DNA of 64,000 nucleotides from NCBI GenBank assembly GCA_004292515.1, contig RDXB01000034.1, positions 62,001 to 126,000 of the forward strand. The letters run 5' to 3'. Shown here piece after piece: positions 46,462 to 55,563 of this stretch. The translations under genes and the position numbers were made by a program. Every line of letters begins with the position of its first letter. The stretch's first letter is position 1. The DNA is from Oscillatoriales cyanobacterium (GTDB lineage: Bacteria; Cyanobacteriota; Cyanobacteriia; CACIAM-69d). The notes below the pieces were generated by a model. That model did not search any database. It was not told the origin of the DNA and saw nothing but the letters and a program-made list of their open reading frames with translations.

Positions 46462-46586
46462 AAAATGACTTGCGGGAGGATAGTTTTCGGAAAGATGATT
46501 TCGGGGAGGCGGGCCACGGCATGGTGGCCAATATTATGGGCCAAAGTCCTGCAAGAGCCAGCAACTCTGTACCGGCAATCTCCACC

Positions 46587-47525
46587 TTAAGCGGTTGTCC
46601 TCGTGACGGCGGGCAACCCATCGCGGGCGATCGCACAGTCTCGCGCAATTTGGGTTTGCAGCTCCGTCAGGGAGCCAAACCGTTGCTCACCCCGCAAAAA
46701 GTGGAACAGTTCGATCGTCAGCGCCTGCCCATACAAATCGCCTGACCAATCAAAGAGGTGGACTTCAACGGCAATGCGCCCCGAGCCATCCACCGTGGGG
46801 CGCTGACCAATATTGGCAATGCCGGCCACCACCGTGCCGTCTTCGAGTTGCGATCGCACTGCATAGACCCCCCAGCGTGGCAGCAGCTTTTCGGGAGCCA
46901 CCGCCAAGTTGGCCGTTGGGAAACCCAGGGTACGAGCCAACTGCTGCCCCGATTCCACCCGCCCCGCGATCGCATAGGGCCGCCCCAACAGTTCATTGGC
47001 CGTGACCAAATCCCCCGCAGTCAGAGCCGATCGAATGCGGGAACTGCTGATCCGCCCTTCCACATCCAGCACCAAAGGCACGATCGTCACCGGCACGCCA
47101 AAGCTAGCCGCCACATCCCGCAATCGTTCGGCCGATCCCGATCGCCCCTTACCAAAGTGAAAATCAGCCCCCACCGCGATCGCCCGGGCCTGCAAACGTT
47201 CAATCAAAATTTGCTCAGTAAAGGCATCAGGGGTCAGATCCGCCAAGGCTTGGTCAAACGGCAACACCACAAACTGCTCGACCCCCAACTGGCCCAGCAC
47301 TTGGGCCTTCTCCTCGATCGGGGTCAGCAGCGGGTGCGATCGTCCCGTAAAAAACGCCTTGGGGTGCGGCCAAAACGACACCACCGTTGAGCGGAAATCC
47401 CCGCCCGGCTCATGCAAAATCGGAGCAACCACGCGCTGATGGCCCCGATGGACACCATCAAAATTCCCTAGTGCCACCGTAGTTGGTGACAGAACCGCAT
47501 CCAATGCAGATGTGACCCAGACCAA
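46587..47525 (-). CDS. ribF: Bifunctional riboflavin kinase / FAD synthetase
   Basis: RibF makes FMN and then FAD from riboflavin. The N-terminal nucleotidyltransferase has VALGNFDGVHRGHQRVVAP and IAVGADFHFGKGRSGSAERL. The C-terminal kinase domain has GRVESGQQLARTLGFPTANL and VEVHLFDWSGDLYGQALTIE. At 312 residues it is full length. The start appears to be a TTG at 47525: an in-frame TAG lies just upstream and no ATG precedes the conserved region. Confidence 0.95.
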   Translation of the reverse strand: MVWVTSALDAVLSPTTVALGNFDGVHRGHQRVVAPILHEPGGDFRSTVVSFWPHPKAFFTGRSHPLLTPIEEKAQVLGQLGVEQFVVLPFDQALADLTPDAFTEQILIERLQARAIAVGADFHFGKGRSGSAERLRDVAASFGVPVTIVPLVLDVEGRISSSRIRSALTAGDLVTANELLGRPYAIAGRVESGQQLARTLGFPTANLAVAPEKLLPRWGVYAVRSQLEDGTVVAGIANIGQRPTVDGSGRIAVEVHLFDWSGDLYGQALTIELFHFLRGEQRFGSLTELQTQIARDCAIARDGLPAVTRTTA

Positions 47526-47873
47526 TAGAACTTTCTAAGCTCCCCGAACGACAACTGAACCGATCGGCTGCGATCGCCAGTGCACCAAATCCTACCCCCT
47601 GATCACCCACCCGTGGACTGCGACCTGGATCTTTCCACAATCTGAACTGTGGCGATCCCGCGATCGATCAGTGACCGATGGGCGATCTACTATCAACTCA
47701 TCAATGAGCCATGGGCAGATCGGTTAGCGATCAATGGTTGAGCCATCCATGGGCGATCGACAATTCAGTGATCAATACAGCGACGATCAATATAGCGACG
47801 ATCAACCGTAGCGACGATCAACAACAGGCATGAACCTACATGGCCTATTTCTGCTCAGCAACGACCCGCCGGG
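47526..47873. other. Spacer with GACGATCAATA tandem repeats
   Basis: No gene is seen. Near 47770-47825 a 15-16-bp unit GATCAATACAGCGAC is repeated about three and a half times (GATCAATATAGCGAC, GATCAACCGTAGCGAC, GATCAACAACA). CAATGGTTGAGCCATCCATG-like inverted pieces lie near 47700-47745. Confidence 0.7.
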
Positions 47874-48746
47874 TTATACATCCTGATCGGACAGATCTAC
47901 CAAGTCCAGTGTCATCCCTTCCATCGCCATCAATGCCTTCGGGAACACCGCCGCCGCTTGCTGGCCCACCTCGTCCAAAAACGCATCGGTGTGCAGGGGG
48001 TCGTGGTGAAAAATGACCAGACGGCCGACCTCTGCCGCAACTGCTACCTTAATCGCCTCTTGCCAAGTGGAATGGCCCCAGCCCACCTTGCTGGTTTTGG
48101 GGGAATGATATTCCTCATCGGTATAGGTGGCATCGTAAATCAGCACATCAGCCTTGTGAGCCAAGTTCAACACATTCTCGTCCAGGCGATCGGCAAAGTG
48201 CTCCGTATCCGTCACGTAGGCCGCCGCATGACCTTGCCAGCTCACGCGATAGCCCACCGCATCACCGGGGTGATTGAGCGGCGCACTTTCAATCTGCACA
48301 TCCCCCAGTTGCACCGTTTCGCCCATTTGCAGATCGTAAAACTCAAGATCCGCCCCCATCACCTGTAGCGGCACGGGAAAGTTGGGATGCAACATCTGGT
48401 CGTTCAGCCGCTGTTTAATCGTTGCGCCATCGGGGGAAGGTGCGCCGTAGAGATGGAAACGATTGCCCCGAATGAAGGCTGGCACGAAAAACGGGAACCC
48501 CTGGATGTGATCCCAGTGGCTGTGCGTAAAGAACATGTGGGCTTCAAAGGGCATTGGCTCGGCCAACATCGACTGCCCCAGCACCCGCAGCCCTGTGCCA
48601 CCGTCAAAGATCAGCCGCCGATCGCCCACGCGCATCTCAACGCAGGGCGTGTTGCCGCCGTATTTAACCGTCCCTGGGCCAGGACAGGGAATACTGCCAC
48701 GAACACCCCAAAAACGGATCTGGAACTGTCTGTTCAGACTGGACAT
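47874..48746 (-). CDS. Metallo-beta-lactamase-fold hydrolase
   Basis: I start at ATG 48746 (MSSLNRQFQIRFWGVRG); the track's TTG lies six codons upstream. The metal-binding signature is THSHWDHIQGFPFF. It is followed by APLNHPGDAVGYR, AAYVTDTEHF, LIYDATYTDEEY, GWGHSTWQEA and IFHHDP. The GVRGSIPCPGPGTVKYGGNT opening is typical of a PhnP/RNase Z-like subgroup, with phosphodiesterase activity as the nearest guess. The substrate is unknown. It is a single gene in minus orientation. Confidence 0.88.
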   Translation of the reverse strand: MSSLNRQFQIRFWGVRGSIPCPGPGTVKYGGNTPCVEMRVGDRRLIFDGGTGLRVLGQSMLAEPMPFEAHMFFTHSHWDHIQGFPFFVPAFIRGNRFHLYGAPSPDGATIKQRLNDQMLHPNFPVPLQVMGADLEFYDLQMGETVQLGDVQIESAPLNHPGDAVGYRVSWQGHAAAYVTDTEHFADRLDENVLNLAHKADVLIYDATYTDEEYHSPKTSKVGWGHSTWQEAIKVAVAAEVGRLVIFHHDPLHTDAFLDEVGQQAAAVFPKALMAMEGMTLDLVDLSDQDV

Positions 48747-49960
48747 GGGTAGCGGATAGGCCAAATTTCAGTGCAAAGTGACGCTCCCCGGTCTCGCACA
48801 GCCGCACACGATCGGCTGTATCGCTGGGGACAAACATAGCAACCATCCAGGCATTTTCTCCTGTTGGTTGGCTGCGGACCCAAACCCACCGAAGAAATGC
48901 TACTGGATTCCACCTTCGATCACGATCGGTCTATCGGCAAGATCGCACCATTGCACGGGCTGGTTGACAGGCGATCGCTGACAAACTCAGGGGGATAACT
49001 CACGGATTTGACCCAAGGGCGCAATCCACAACAAAACTAAACCAATCGAGCCTATGGAATCGCGGCAATGTTGGGGTCGAAATTGAGGTCGGAATTGATC
49101 AAACTAAACTCGATCAGACCAGACCGAGACCCGTTATCAGCGGGCTGTTAGTGACTTGATCGTCAATGGCTACCGCTGGCCACAACCACGATTGTCAAGG
49201 GCGAATTGACTCGCGCACAACATCAGGCGGCTCATCCTTAAGTTTCCCGAAAGATCATCAAAGCACAAACCCCAAGTCTAGGAATTGACCGGCAAGATAG
49301 GCTTGAAAATCGAGGGTAATGGAAGAACCCCCCAAGATTCTAGCCGACATCGACGAAGGCAACCCGCTTTTAAACCCATCCAAATCCCAGGACAATCCAA
49401 GCGTGGCAGCTTGCAGACCCCGTGGCTGGTGTGGCTGCGCTGTGGTGATTAGAACAGCGATGGTCGATCTCCGTCCACAGACTAGCACCCCCCATCCTGT
49501 GAACAATTAGCGGTTAGTTGGTTGGGGGTTGAAGTTTTTGTGCTGCAGGGTCAAGGTGCAACACGCCGATCAACACCTTAACCAACACCATCCGGTTAAC
49601 CAACACCATCCAGCCTCGGGGCTAGATGACGATTGAGGGTTTCAGCCATTGCATCGGTTTGTTAGGGATTGATCACTAGGGATTGATCGCTAGGGTGCTC
49701 GAAGCAGGAAAATCCGGTTGCGATCGCCCCGCCATCTGAATCCCGATCGCGGACGAAACAGCTTGCAGTGGCAAGCGTTGGGATGCCTAGGGTTGGTTAT
49801 AACTCGTTTCGCAGGCTGCTGACGATTGTCCGGAAGGGCCAACCGTCTGCTTCGAGCGTTTTTTGCGTGTTCTCACGCCCCTGGTAAAAGACTTCAGAGC
49901 CACTGAAGGATTCCGAATCGCCCTTGCGAATTCCTCGCAGGTGCTCCCTAGGATGACTGG
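48747..49960. other. Long gene-free region (about 1.2 kb)
   Basis: I find no convincing gene. ORFs at 48778, 49258, 49319 and 49797 lack motifs and good starts. Short duplications occur (ACACCATCCGGTTAACCAAC with ACACCATCCAG; GGGATTGATCACTAGGGATT). A minus-strand stretch just past surE (about 49800-49940) reads protein-like (GSEVFYQGRENTQKTLEADG) but has no start of its own. Confidence 0.5.
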
Positions 49961-50797
49961 CTAGGAGTCTGATGCACTGGCCATCGCAGCACATCCTGCG
50001 GCCAGGTGCTCGGCCCAGGGTTGCCAGCGATCGACATCCCCCCAATCGGTCAAGTTGAAATGAAGGGGGGTCAGCGTCACGTAGTTTTGGCGAATGCCCT
50101 GAACGTCCGTCAGCAGGGGGGAAGCCTGACCACCGGGCATGGTTTCGGGATCGACTTCTTCCAGCACTTCGCCCGAGAGCCAGTAATAGGTGCGCCCTTT
50201 GGGGTCAATCCGCTTTTCAAACAAATCGTGATAGCGACGAAAGCCCAGCTTGGTTAGACGCACGCCCGCCATGTCTGACAAGGCCACCGGGGGAATGTTG
50301 ACGTTCAGCAGCATGGGGCGTGCCGGTGGGAACTGCATGAGGGTATCCACCATTTGAACGGCCACCTGGGCAGCGGAACTAAAGTCACGGTGGCCGAACT
50401 GTGCCAGGCTGAAGGCGATGCTGGGGATGCCTTCGAGCAGGCCTTCCATGGCGGCGGAGACGGTGCCTGAGTAGAGGGTGTCGGTGCCGAGGTTGGGCCC
50501 GTGATTGATCCCCGACAAGACGCAATCGGGATGGCGATCGAGCAGCGATCCGAGGGCGAGCTTGACGCAATCGGCGGGTGTGCCGGAGCAGGCCCAGGCG
50601 GTGATGCTGCTGTGGAATAGGTTGGGGACAAGATCGGTACGGATGGGGTCTTGGAGGGTGAGTCCGTGTCCCGTGGCCGATCGCTCGCGATCGGGACAGA
50701 CGATCGTGACTTGGTGACCAGCCTCAGCGCAGGCATTGGCTAGGGCGCGAATGCCCAGGGCAAAAATCCCGTCGTCGTTACTGATCAGAATGTGCAT
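49961..50797 (-). CDS. surE: 5'-nucleotidase SurE
   Basis: SurE dephosphorylates nucleoside monophosphates under stress. The metal-binding [20 protein letters not shown] opening, [17 protein letters not shown], and [20 protein letters not shown] + SAAMEG are diagnostic. At 278 residues the length is normal. The start ATG is directly at the SNDDG strand, as usual. The next gene upstream is divergent. Confidence 0.96.
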   Translation of the reverse strand: MHILISNDDGIFALGIRALANACAEAGHQVTIVCPDRERSATGHGLTLQDPIRTDLVPNLFHSSITAWACSGTPADCVKLALGSLLDRHPDCVLSGINHGPNLGTDTLYSGTVSAAMEGLLEGIPSIAFSLAQFGHRDFSSAAQVAVQMVDTLMQFPPARPMLLNVNIPPVALSDMAGVRLTKLGFRRYHDLFEKRIDPKGRTYYWLSGEVLEEVDPETMPGGQASPLLTDVQGIRQNYVTLTPLHFNLTDWGDVDRWQPWAEHLAAGCAAMASASDS

Positions 50798-50883
50798 GGT
50801 GGGGCGTAGAGCAATTGCGAGGGAGTATTAGCTTGGGCAACAGAATTATTATTGAGCGATGAGTACGGAAATTAGAGAAAGCT

Positions 50884-51567
50884 ATGGCGCAAACCCCCAT
50901 CGGCAATCACGCGACCACAGGAGCCGAGCCTGGGACGGTGGCGCTACAAACATTGGCGCTCACGGCTCAGGCGATTCAGGCGCAAATTGCGGGCGATCGC
51001 TCGCCGTCTAGCTTGGAGGCTGGACCCGATCGTCCAGCTCCCAAAACTGCGATCGCGGCCCTGAAGCAGGTGGAGAAAGCCACTCGCCGCGATCGCCAGG
51101 ACTGGCCAGAGGCGGGTCTAGTGGGCACTTGGCGCTTGAGTCTTGTGGCTCCCAAAGCGGCGGGAAACGGCGATCGCGGGTTCTATTTTCCCCAATGGGT
51201 TCCAGCCAAGATTTCGTTTTTGTCCGATCCGACCGAGGGAGCCGACGGCGCGATCGCCCGCATCACCAACTCAGTGACCTTGGGCCCCGCTGTGCTGGAG
51301 TTTGCGGGGCCGGCTCGTTGGGTGGGGCGGCGCAATCTCCTGGCTTTTGATTTTGTGGAGCTGTCGATTCGACTGTTCGATCGCACCCTCTATCGGGGCC
51401 CAGTCCGAGGCGATCGCCCAGCCACCAAAGCCTTGAGCCAACAACCTTTTCCAGTGCGAGCCGTTGGGTCTTTACCCTTTTTCGCCTTTTGTTGGGTGAC
51501 GGAGCAGGGAATTGCGGCCCGCGGCCGCAGCGGTGGCCTTGCCCTCTGGGTACGCGACCAGTCCTAA
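50884..51567 (+). CDS. Hypothetical protein, possibly PAP/fibrillin-like
   Basis: This 227-residue protein has no signal peptide. After a helical N-terminal third (residues 1-80), LVGTWRLSLVAP is followed by a run of beta strands: FPQWVPAKISFLSD, ITNSVTLGPAVLEFAGPARW, LLAFDFVELSIRLFDRTLYR. It ends FFAFCWVTEQGIAARGRSGG. This strand-rich lipocalin-like pattern resembles the plastid-lipid-associated (fibrillin) family found in thylakoids. The resemblance is weak and made by eye. The gene is divergent from surE. Confidence 0.6.
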   Translation: MAQTPIGNHATTGAEPGTVALQTLALTAQAIQAQIAGDRSPSSLEAGPDRPAPKTAIAALKQVEKATRRDRQDWPEAGLVGTWRLSLVAPKAAGNGDRGFYFPQWVPAKISFLSDPTEGADGAIARITNSVTLGPAVLEFAGPARWVGRRNLLAFDFVELSIRLFDRTLYRGPVRGDRPATKALSQQPFPVRAVGSLPFFAFCWVTEQGIAARGRSGGLALWVRDQS

Positions 51568-51663
51568 ATCCCAGTTCTAATCAAGAATGTCTAAACAGTG
51601 ATGTCTAAACAGCCACATACAGCCACCTGTTGACACTCTGCACACCCTAGCGATCAATCGAGA

Positions 51664-51747
51664 TAAGGGGCTGAAGTCCCTCGCCCCCACAACGATGCGG
51701 TGCTGATCCCGTGCTAAGAGACACCTTTCAAGCATCCTCAAAAAATA
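51664..51747 (+). repeat. Dispersed repeat, decayed copy
   Basis: ATAAGGGGCTGAAGTCCCTC is a decayed palindrome, followed by GCTAAGAGACACCTTTCAAG + CATCCTC. That ending recalls the GATACTTTTCAGACATCCTC + T of family 1. Upstream of it ATGTCTAAACAG is doubled near 51590. It lies between the hypothetical gene and petM. Confidence 0.6.
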
Positions 51748-51847
51748 CTGGGCGCGGGAGATCGACCCAACTCGCCAGCCCCGGACAGTCGCCAAAGAAC
51801 CCTCGATTGATACAATGGCGGGACAACCTACCCGAACACGAAGCACC

Positions 51848-51946
51848 ATGAGCGGCGAGATTTTTAGCACGGCTTTTCTGGCATTTGTCCTGATTTTGAT
51901 TGGTCTGGGTGGCGGCTTTTTGATGCTGCGCGTCCAAGGCAAGTAA
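51848..51946 (+). CDS. petM: Cytochrome b6f subunit PetM (32 aa)
   Basis: The gene is too short for the ORF track. The product is MSGEIFSTAFLAFVLILIGL + GGGFLMLRVQGK, a single transmembrane helix matching PetM (subunit 7 of cytochrome b6f), which typically starts MSGE and ends with K-I/V-QG. The length is normal. A clear terminator follows about 95 bp downstream, so it is monocistronic. Confidence 0.92.
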   Translation: MSGEIFSTAFLAFVLILIGLGGGFLMLRVQGK

Positions 51947-52041
51947 GCAGCCCGACTATCAAATCCAACCGTTAAATACCTGCTTGGAAATTGACTTGTT
52001 GGATATGGCTTTGACTGCGTTTTGACATTGATTTGACCGTG

Positions 52042-52081
52042 ATCAGGAATGTTGGCAACACCAGCATTCCTGATGTTTTTT
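52042..52081 (+). terminator. Rho-independent terminator of petM
   Basis: ATCAGGAATGTTGG pairs with CCAGCATTCCTGAT (one G-T pair) over a CAACA loop and is followed by GTTTTTT. Confidence 0.93.
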
Positions 52082-52281
52082 AGACATTGATTACTGAGAT
52101 TACCGAAATTACCGAGACTGACAGTAAGGTTTGAGTCAGTCCAAACCCCCGACCCAATTACTGATCAAGCAATTGACCAAACAATTGACCAAACAACAAT
52201 TGCGTCTTATGACCAAGCAATGGCTTTCAGATGGGGGCGCAGTTCAGGGCTGCAATTCATCTCATTACAAATCATTCCATC

Positions 52282-52414
52282 AGAGGATGTCTGAAAAGTA
52301 TCTTTTGACCCCGACCAAGCCCCAATAGTCTTGGGGGCAAGACGCTCAAGCCCCTTGTCTGCATCGATCGATGGGGTTTGCACAGTATCAATTTTGGCTT
52401 TTCCGACAGCCTCT
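52282..52414. mobile_element. Complete family 1 MITE-like element (133 bp)
   Basis: The termini are AGAGGATGTCTGAAAAG and CTTTTCCGACAGCCTCT, 17-bp inverted repeats with two mismatches. The interior has CCCCAATAGTCTTGGGGGCA and a CAAGCCCCTTGTC half-palindrome. It has no coding capacity. Other copies are at 9693-9770, 13634-13914, 33440-33755 and perhaps 51664-51747. No matching transposase is in the window. Confidence 0.82.
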
Positions 52415-52526
52415 TAGGGGTTGGCCCATAGGCTTGATTGGCGCGTTTGCATCGCACCGAGGGAGATCATCGCCCTTGGTATGATGGTTAAGCGCTTGGC
52501 AGCACCTCTTTTACCGCCCTCCCACC

Positions 52527-53255
52527 ATGTCCGACCCCAACCTCGATCGCATTGCTGACCAACTCGATAGCCCCAATTCGCGAGATCGGCTGTTGGGCCT
52601 CACGGCCTTGCGCGATGTGGCTCCCGTCGATGCCGTGCCGCTGATTAAAAAGGTGCTGAATGACGATCACATCCAAGTCCGTAGCATGGCTGTGTTTGCT
52701 TTGGGTCTCAAGCCCACCGATGAATGCTTCGGGCTGCTGATGGAGTTGCTGGCGGATCCGGACTACAGCGTGCGGGCCAACGCAGCCGGAGCTATGGGTT
52801 ATTTGCAAGACTTGCGGGCACTCGACCCCCTGATCCAACTGTTCTACGAAGACACCGATTGGCTGGTGCGGTTCAGCGCGGCTGTGTCCCTGGGCAACTT
52901 GGGCGACTCGCGGGCAAGATCCACGCTCATCGATGCACTCGATAGCGCGGAGGTGATTGTCCAGCAGGCGGCGATCGCGGCCCTCGGCGAAGTGGGGGCG
53001 CTGGAGGCGGTTGAAAAAATGCTCACTTTTGTGCAGTCAGATGACTGGCTGGTGCGGCAGCGCTTGGCCGAGTCCCTGGGTAAGCTGCCCTGTGACAAGA
53101 GCCGATCGGCGCTCAAGTACCTCGAAAAGGACGGCCACCCACAAGTGGCGGATGCGGCTCGCTATGCCTTGCAGCAACTCGACAGCGCTGACAACGGTGT
53201 CGAAAGCGCTGAAAGGGTTGAGGAAAGCGATCGCCCTACGTCCGCAGAGCCGTAG
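52527..53255 (+). CDS. nblB: HEAT-repeat protein of the NblB / CpcE-like group
   Basis: This 242-residue protein is built of about six HEAT-like helical pairs (LLGLTALRDVAPVDAVPLIK, then VRSMAVFALGLK, VRANAAGAMGYLQDLRALDP, VRFSAAVSLGNLGDSRARST, VQQAAIAALGEVGALEAVEK). NblB takes part in phycobilisome breakdown under nutrient stress and resembles bilin lyase subunits CpcE/F. It lies 137 bp upstream of a bilin lyase gene on the same strand, which supports a phycobilisome role. The last 20 residues are polar and disordered. NblB versus another HEAT lyase-like protein is not certain. Confidence 0.75.
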   Translation: MSDPNLDRIADQLDSPNSRDRLLGLTALRDVAPVDAVPLIKKVLNDDHIQVRSMAVFALGLKPTDECFGLLMELLADPDYSVRANAAGAMGYLQDLRALDPLIQLFYEDTDWLVRFSAAVSLGNLGDSRARSTLIDALDSAEVIVQQAAIAALGEVGALEAVEKMLTFVQSDDWLVRQRLAESLGKLPCDKSRSALKYLEKDGHPQVADAARYALQQLDSADNGVESAERVEESDRPTSAEP

Positions 53256-53391
53256 CGCCAAGATGGGGCGGTTAGGCGATCGCCCCTACCACCGTTCCTC
53301 TCGCCAATTCCTGACCCGGCATTCCGGATCGGCCGCCTTCGATCTACCCTAAATTCCACCATCAATTCTTTGTTTAAACTTCTCGATCGCT

Positions 53392-53922
53392 ATGCTCACC
53401 ATCACAGAATTCTTAGAAAAATGCGCCGGTAAGTGGTTCTCCCAACGCACGGGCCACAACCTGATCGATCGCAAGTCCGTGCTGGGCAGGGGCGAGCTGT
53501 GGATGGATTTGTTGGCGGCCGATGCGCCCGAGGCGATCGCCCTTGCCCAACAGTATGGTGTGGATGCTGGGACGATCGCTGCTGGTCTCAAGCTGCGTTG
53601 GGAAGGCATCACCGCCTCACCCAACAAGGAACTGGGATCGTCAACGCTCGTAGCTATCCTGCCCGATGCCACCGGCAAGGGGCTGTTGTTGGCCACGCCG
53701 ACCACTGCCACACAACTCAAGCCCGGAACCTACAGCTTTGGCACTGATGGCACTCTGTGGCTCAATTTACCCTTGTCTGACGGGGCGATCGAGGAGCGGA
53801 TTTGGTTTGCCAGCGACAATTTGCGCTTCCGCTCCAGCACAACCACGCGATCGAGCGGCATGACCTTTGCCTCGTTCTGCTCGGAAATTCGGATGGGCGT
53901 TACACCGCCCAAAGCTGCTTAG
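53392..53922 (+). CDS. cpcU: Phycobilin lyase, CpcS/U family, CpcU-like paralogue
   Basis: This 176-residue protein has the N-terminal signature ITEFLEKCAGKWFSQRTGHN, then LKLRWEG, and late motifs EERIWFASDNLRFRSSTTTR and FASFCSEIRMG. It is diverged from the other S/U lyase at 39634: the Thr-His-His of that protein is Thr-Gly-His-Asn here. It is therefore more likely the accessory CpcU-type partner. In such pairs the heterodimer attaches phycocyanobilin to Cys-82-type sites. It lies just downstream of the nblB-like gene. Confidence 0.83.
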   Translation: MLTITEFLEKCAGKWFSQRTGHNLIDRKSVLGRGELWMDLLAADAPEAIALAQQYGVDAGTIAAGLKLRWEGITASPNKELGSSTLVAILPDATGKGLLLATPTTATQLKPGTYSFGTDGTLWLNLPLSDGAIEERIWFASDNLRFRSSTTTRSSGMTFASFCSEIRMGVTPPKAA

Positions 53923-54010
53923 TGACCCCCACTCAGGGCTAAGGGGTGTTGCTCCGGTAGCCACGGCTGCCCCAACAACACCCCTCAACTAATAGCGCCT
54001 GAATGATTCA

Positions 54011-54062
54011 GGCTCAATCCACAGGCTCAGTCCACAGGCTCAATCCACAGGCTCAATCCACA
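54011..54062. repeat. 13-bp tandem repeat at the 3' end of rbcR
   Basis: Four copies of AGGCTCAATCCAC (one with CAGTCCAC) lie in the spacer between cpcU and the convergent rbcR, ending five bases before the rbcR stop. Confidence 0.92.
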
Positions 54063-54066
54063 GGCC

Positions 54067-55056
54067 TCAGTCAAGGGAAACAACCGTTTCAACCCCGATC
54101 GCACCAGCCGCCGACACCACAGGCGGGTAGAGTTCGGGGGATGAAAAGTGGGGCAAGATATCGCGGCTGAAGGCTTCGGCAGCCTTCGATCGATAGCGGT
54201 TGGGATTCAAAATCACCTTGAGGATTCGCTCAACCCGGAAGTTTTCGATCTGGCTGCGGTGTAGATGGCCCAGTTGTAGTTCTTTTTCGATCGAGGCCAC
54301 CGACACAAACGCCGCGCCCAACCCCGCCTGCACCGCGTTTTTGATTGCTTCGATCGAACTCAACTCCATATCCACCTTCATCCGGCGCGTGTCGATGCCC
54401 GACTGAGACAGCACCGTGTCAATCACCTTGCGGATGGTGGATTGGGAATCTAGGGCAATAAAGGACAAGCCATACAGATCTTCCCGTTCGATCGGATCGG
54501 TTTGGGCCAACGGGTGTTGCGGCGGCAAAATCAGCGCCAACTCATCCCGGGCATAGGGCAACACTTGCAGAGACTCCTGCAACTCGGGTGGCACCTCACC
54601 ACCAATAATTGCTAGGTCAATCTGACCATTCGACACGCTCCAAGAGGTACGCCGCGTGGAATGCACGTGGAGTTGCACACCGACCTCGGGATATTTGTCG
54701 TGAAACATCCCAATCATCCGGGGCAGCAAATAGGTTCCCGTGGTTTGGCTAGCGCCGACGATCAACGTGCCGCCTTGCAGATTTTGTAAGTCTTTAATGG
54801 CACGGCAGGTTTCTTGGCAGAGGGTCAGAATTTTTTCGCCATAGCTGAGGAGCATGTGACCGGCTTCGGTCAACTGGGCCCGGCGACCGCCTCGATCAAA
54901 AAGCGGCACATCCAGTTGGCGTTCTAGGTTTTGCACCTGCAAGCTCACGGCTGGCTGCGAGACATAGAGACTGTCAGCGGCCCGCTTAAAGCTTCCCTCG
55001 GCGGCGATCGCCTTGAGGATGCGGAGTTGGTCGAGCGTGAATGGCAGATCGGACAT
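54067..55056 (-). CDS. rbcR: LysR-family regulator RbcR
   Basis: The N-terminal winged helix, [20 protein letters not shown] + [20 protein letters not shown], and [20 protein letters not shown] match RbcR/Ycf30. RbcR activates the RuBisCO operon and related carbon-fixation genes. The effector domain spans about 95-300. It starts at ATG 55056 (MSDLPF); the track's GTG adds two residues. The protein is 329 residues and full length. A divergent NnrU-type gene lies upstream; I recall the same association in other cyanobacteria. Confidence 0.94.
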   Translation of the reverse strand: MSDLPFTLDQLRILKAIAAEGSFKRAADSLYVSQPAVSLQVQNLERQLDVPLFDRGGRRAQLTEAGHMLLSYGEKILTLCQETCRAIKDLQNLQGGTLIVGASQTTGTYLLPRMIGMFHDKYPEVGVQLHVHSTRRTSWSVSNGQIDLAIIGGEVPPELQESLQVLPYARDELALILPPQHPLAQTDPIEREDLYGLSFIALDSQSTIRKVIDTVLSQSGIDTRRMKVDMELSSIEAIKNAVQAGLGAAFVSVASIEKELQLGHLHRSQIENFRVERILKVILNPNRYRSKAAEAFSRDILPHFSSPELYPPVVSAAGAIGVETVVSLD

Positions 55057-55563
55057 AGACACTACTACACAGCCTGTGGGAACCCATCGAGTGGGACTGG
55101 AGCGATCGCGCCGGGATTTTGGGGATCTTCGAGTCAGCGATCAAACAACAAAACGACGCAACCGCAATCAACGGGGCCACTCCACATCAGCGATCGAAAG
55201 GCGATAACCGAAGAGCAGATCACAGGGCGATCACAATAGCGATCGAATAATGACAAAAGCCCCCCATCTAGGATCGCATCTCAGCGAAGCAGCACGATCG
55301 CGCGTTCTTCATTATTCTGAAGCAGACCCCCTCCATTTGATTAAAAACATTTATGAGAAAATCTTGAGACCCCATTCTTTCGCAATTAATTAAGTTGTCG
55401 CCGTCATCTCTGCAATGATTTGAAATCATTCCTGAATCTCTGGACATGATTCACCGGGTTGGGTCTAATCTGAGCCTAATTGGGGCTTGCTATGGACAGG
55501 TTTGAACGGGCTTGAACGGGTTTGAACGGGTTTGGTGTTTAGCGTGATGTTTTGTGGGTGGCT
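55057..55563. other. Divergent spacer between rbcR and the NnrU-type gene
   Basis: About 0.5 kb without a gene. Near 55330-55420 it is AT-rich and likely holds promoters. A 10-bp repeat TTTGAACGGG (three copies, 55501-55530) lies just before the NnrU-type gene. The RbcR site itself could not be assigned. Confidence 0.6.

Noticed and set aside
49797-50045. 82-aa minus-strand ORF overlapping the surE 3' end
   Set aside because: Its last third reads protein-like, but the start lies inside surE in another frame and there is no independent start or family.
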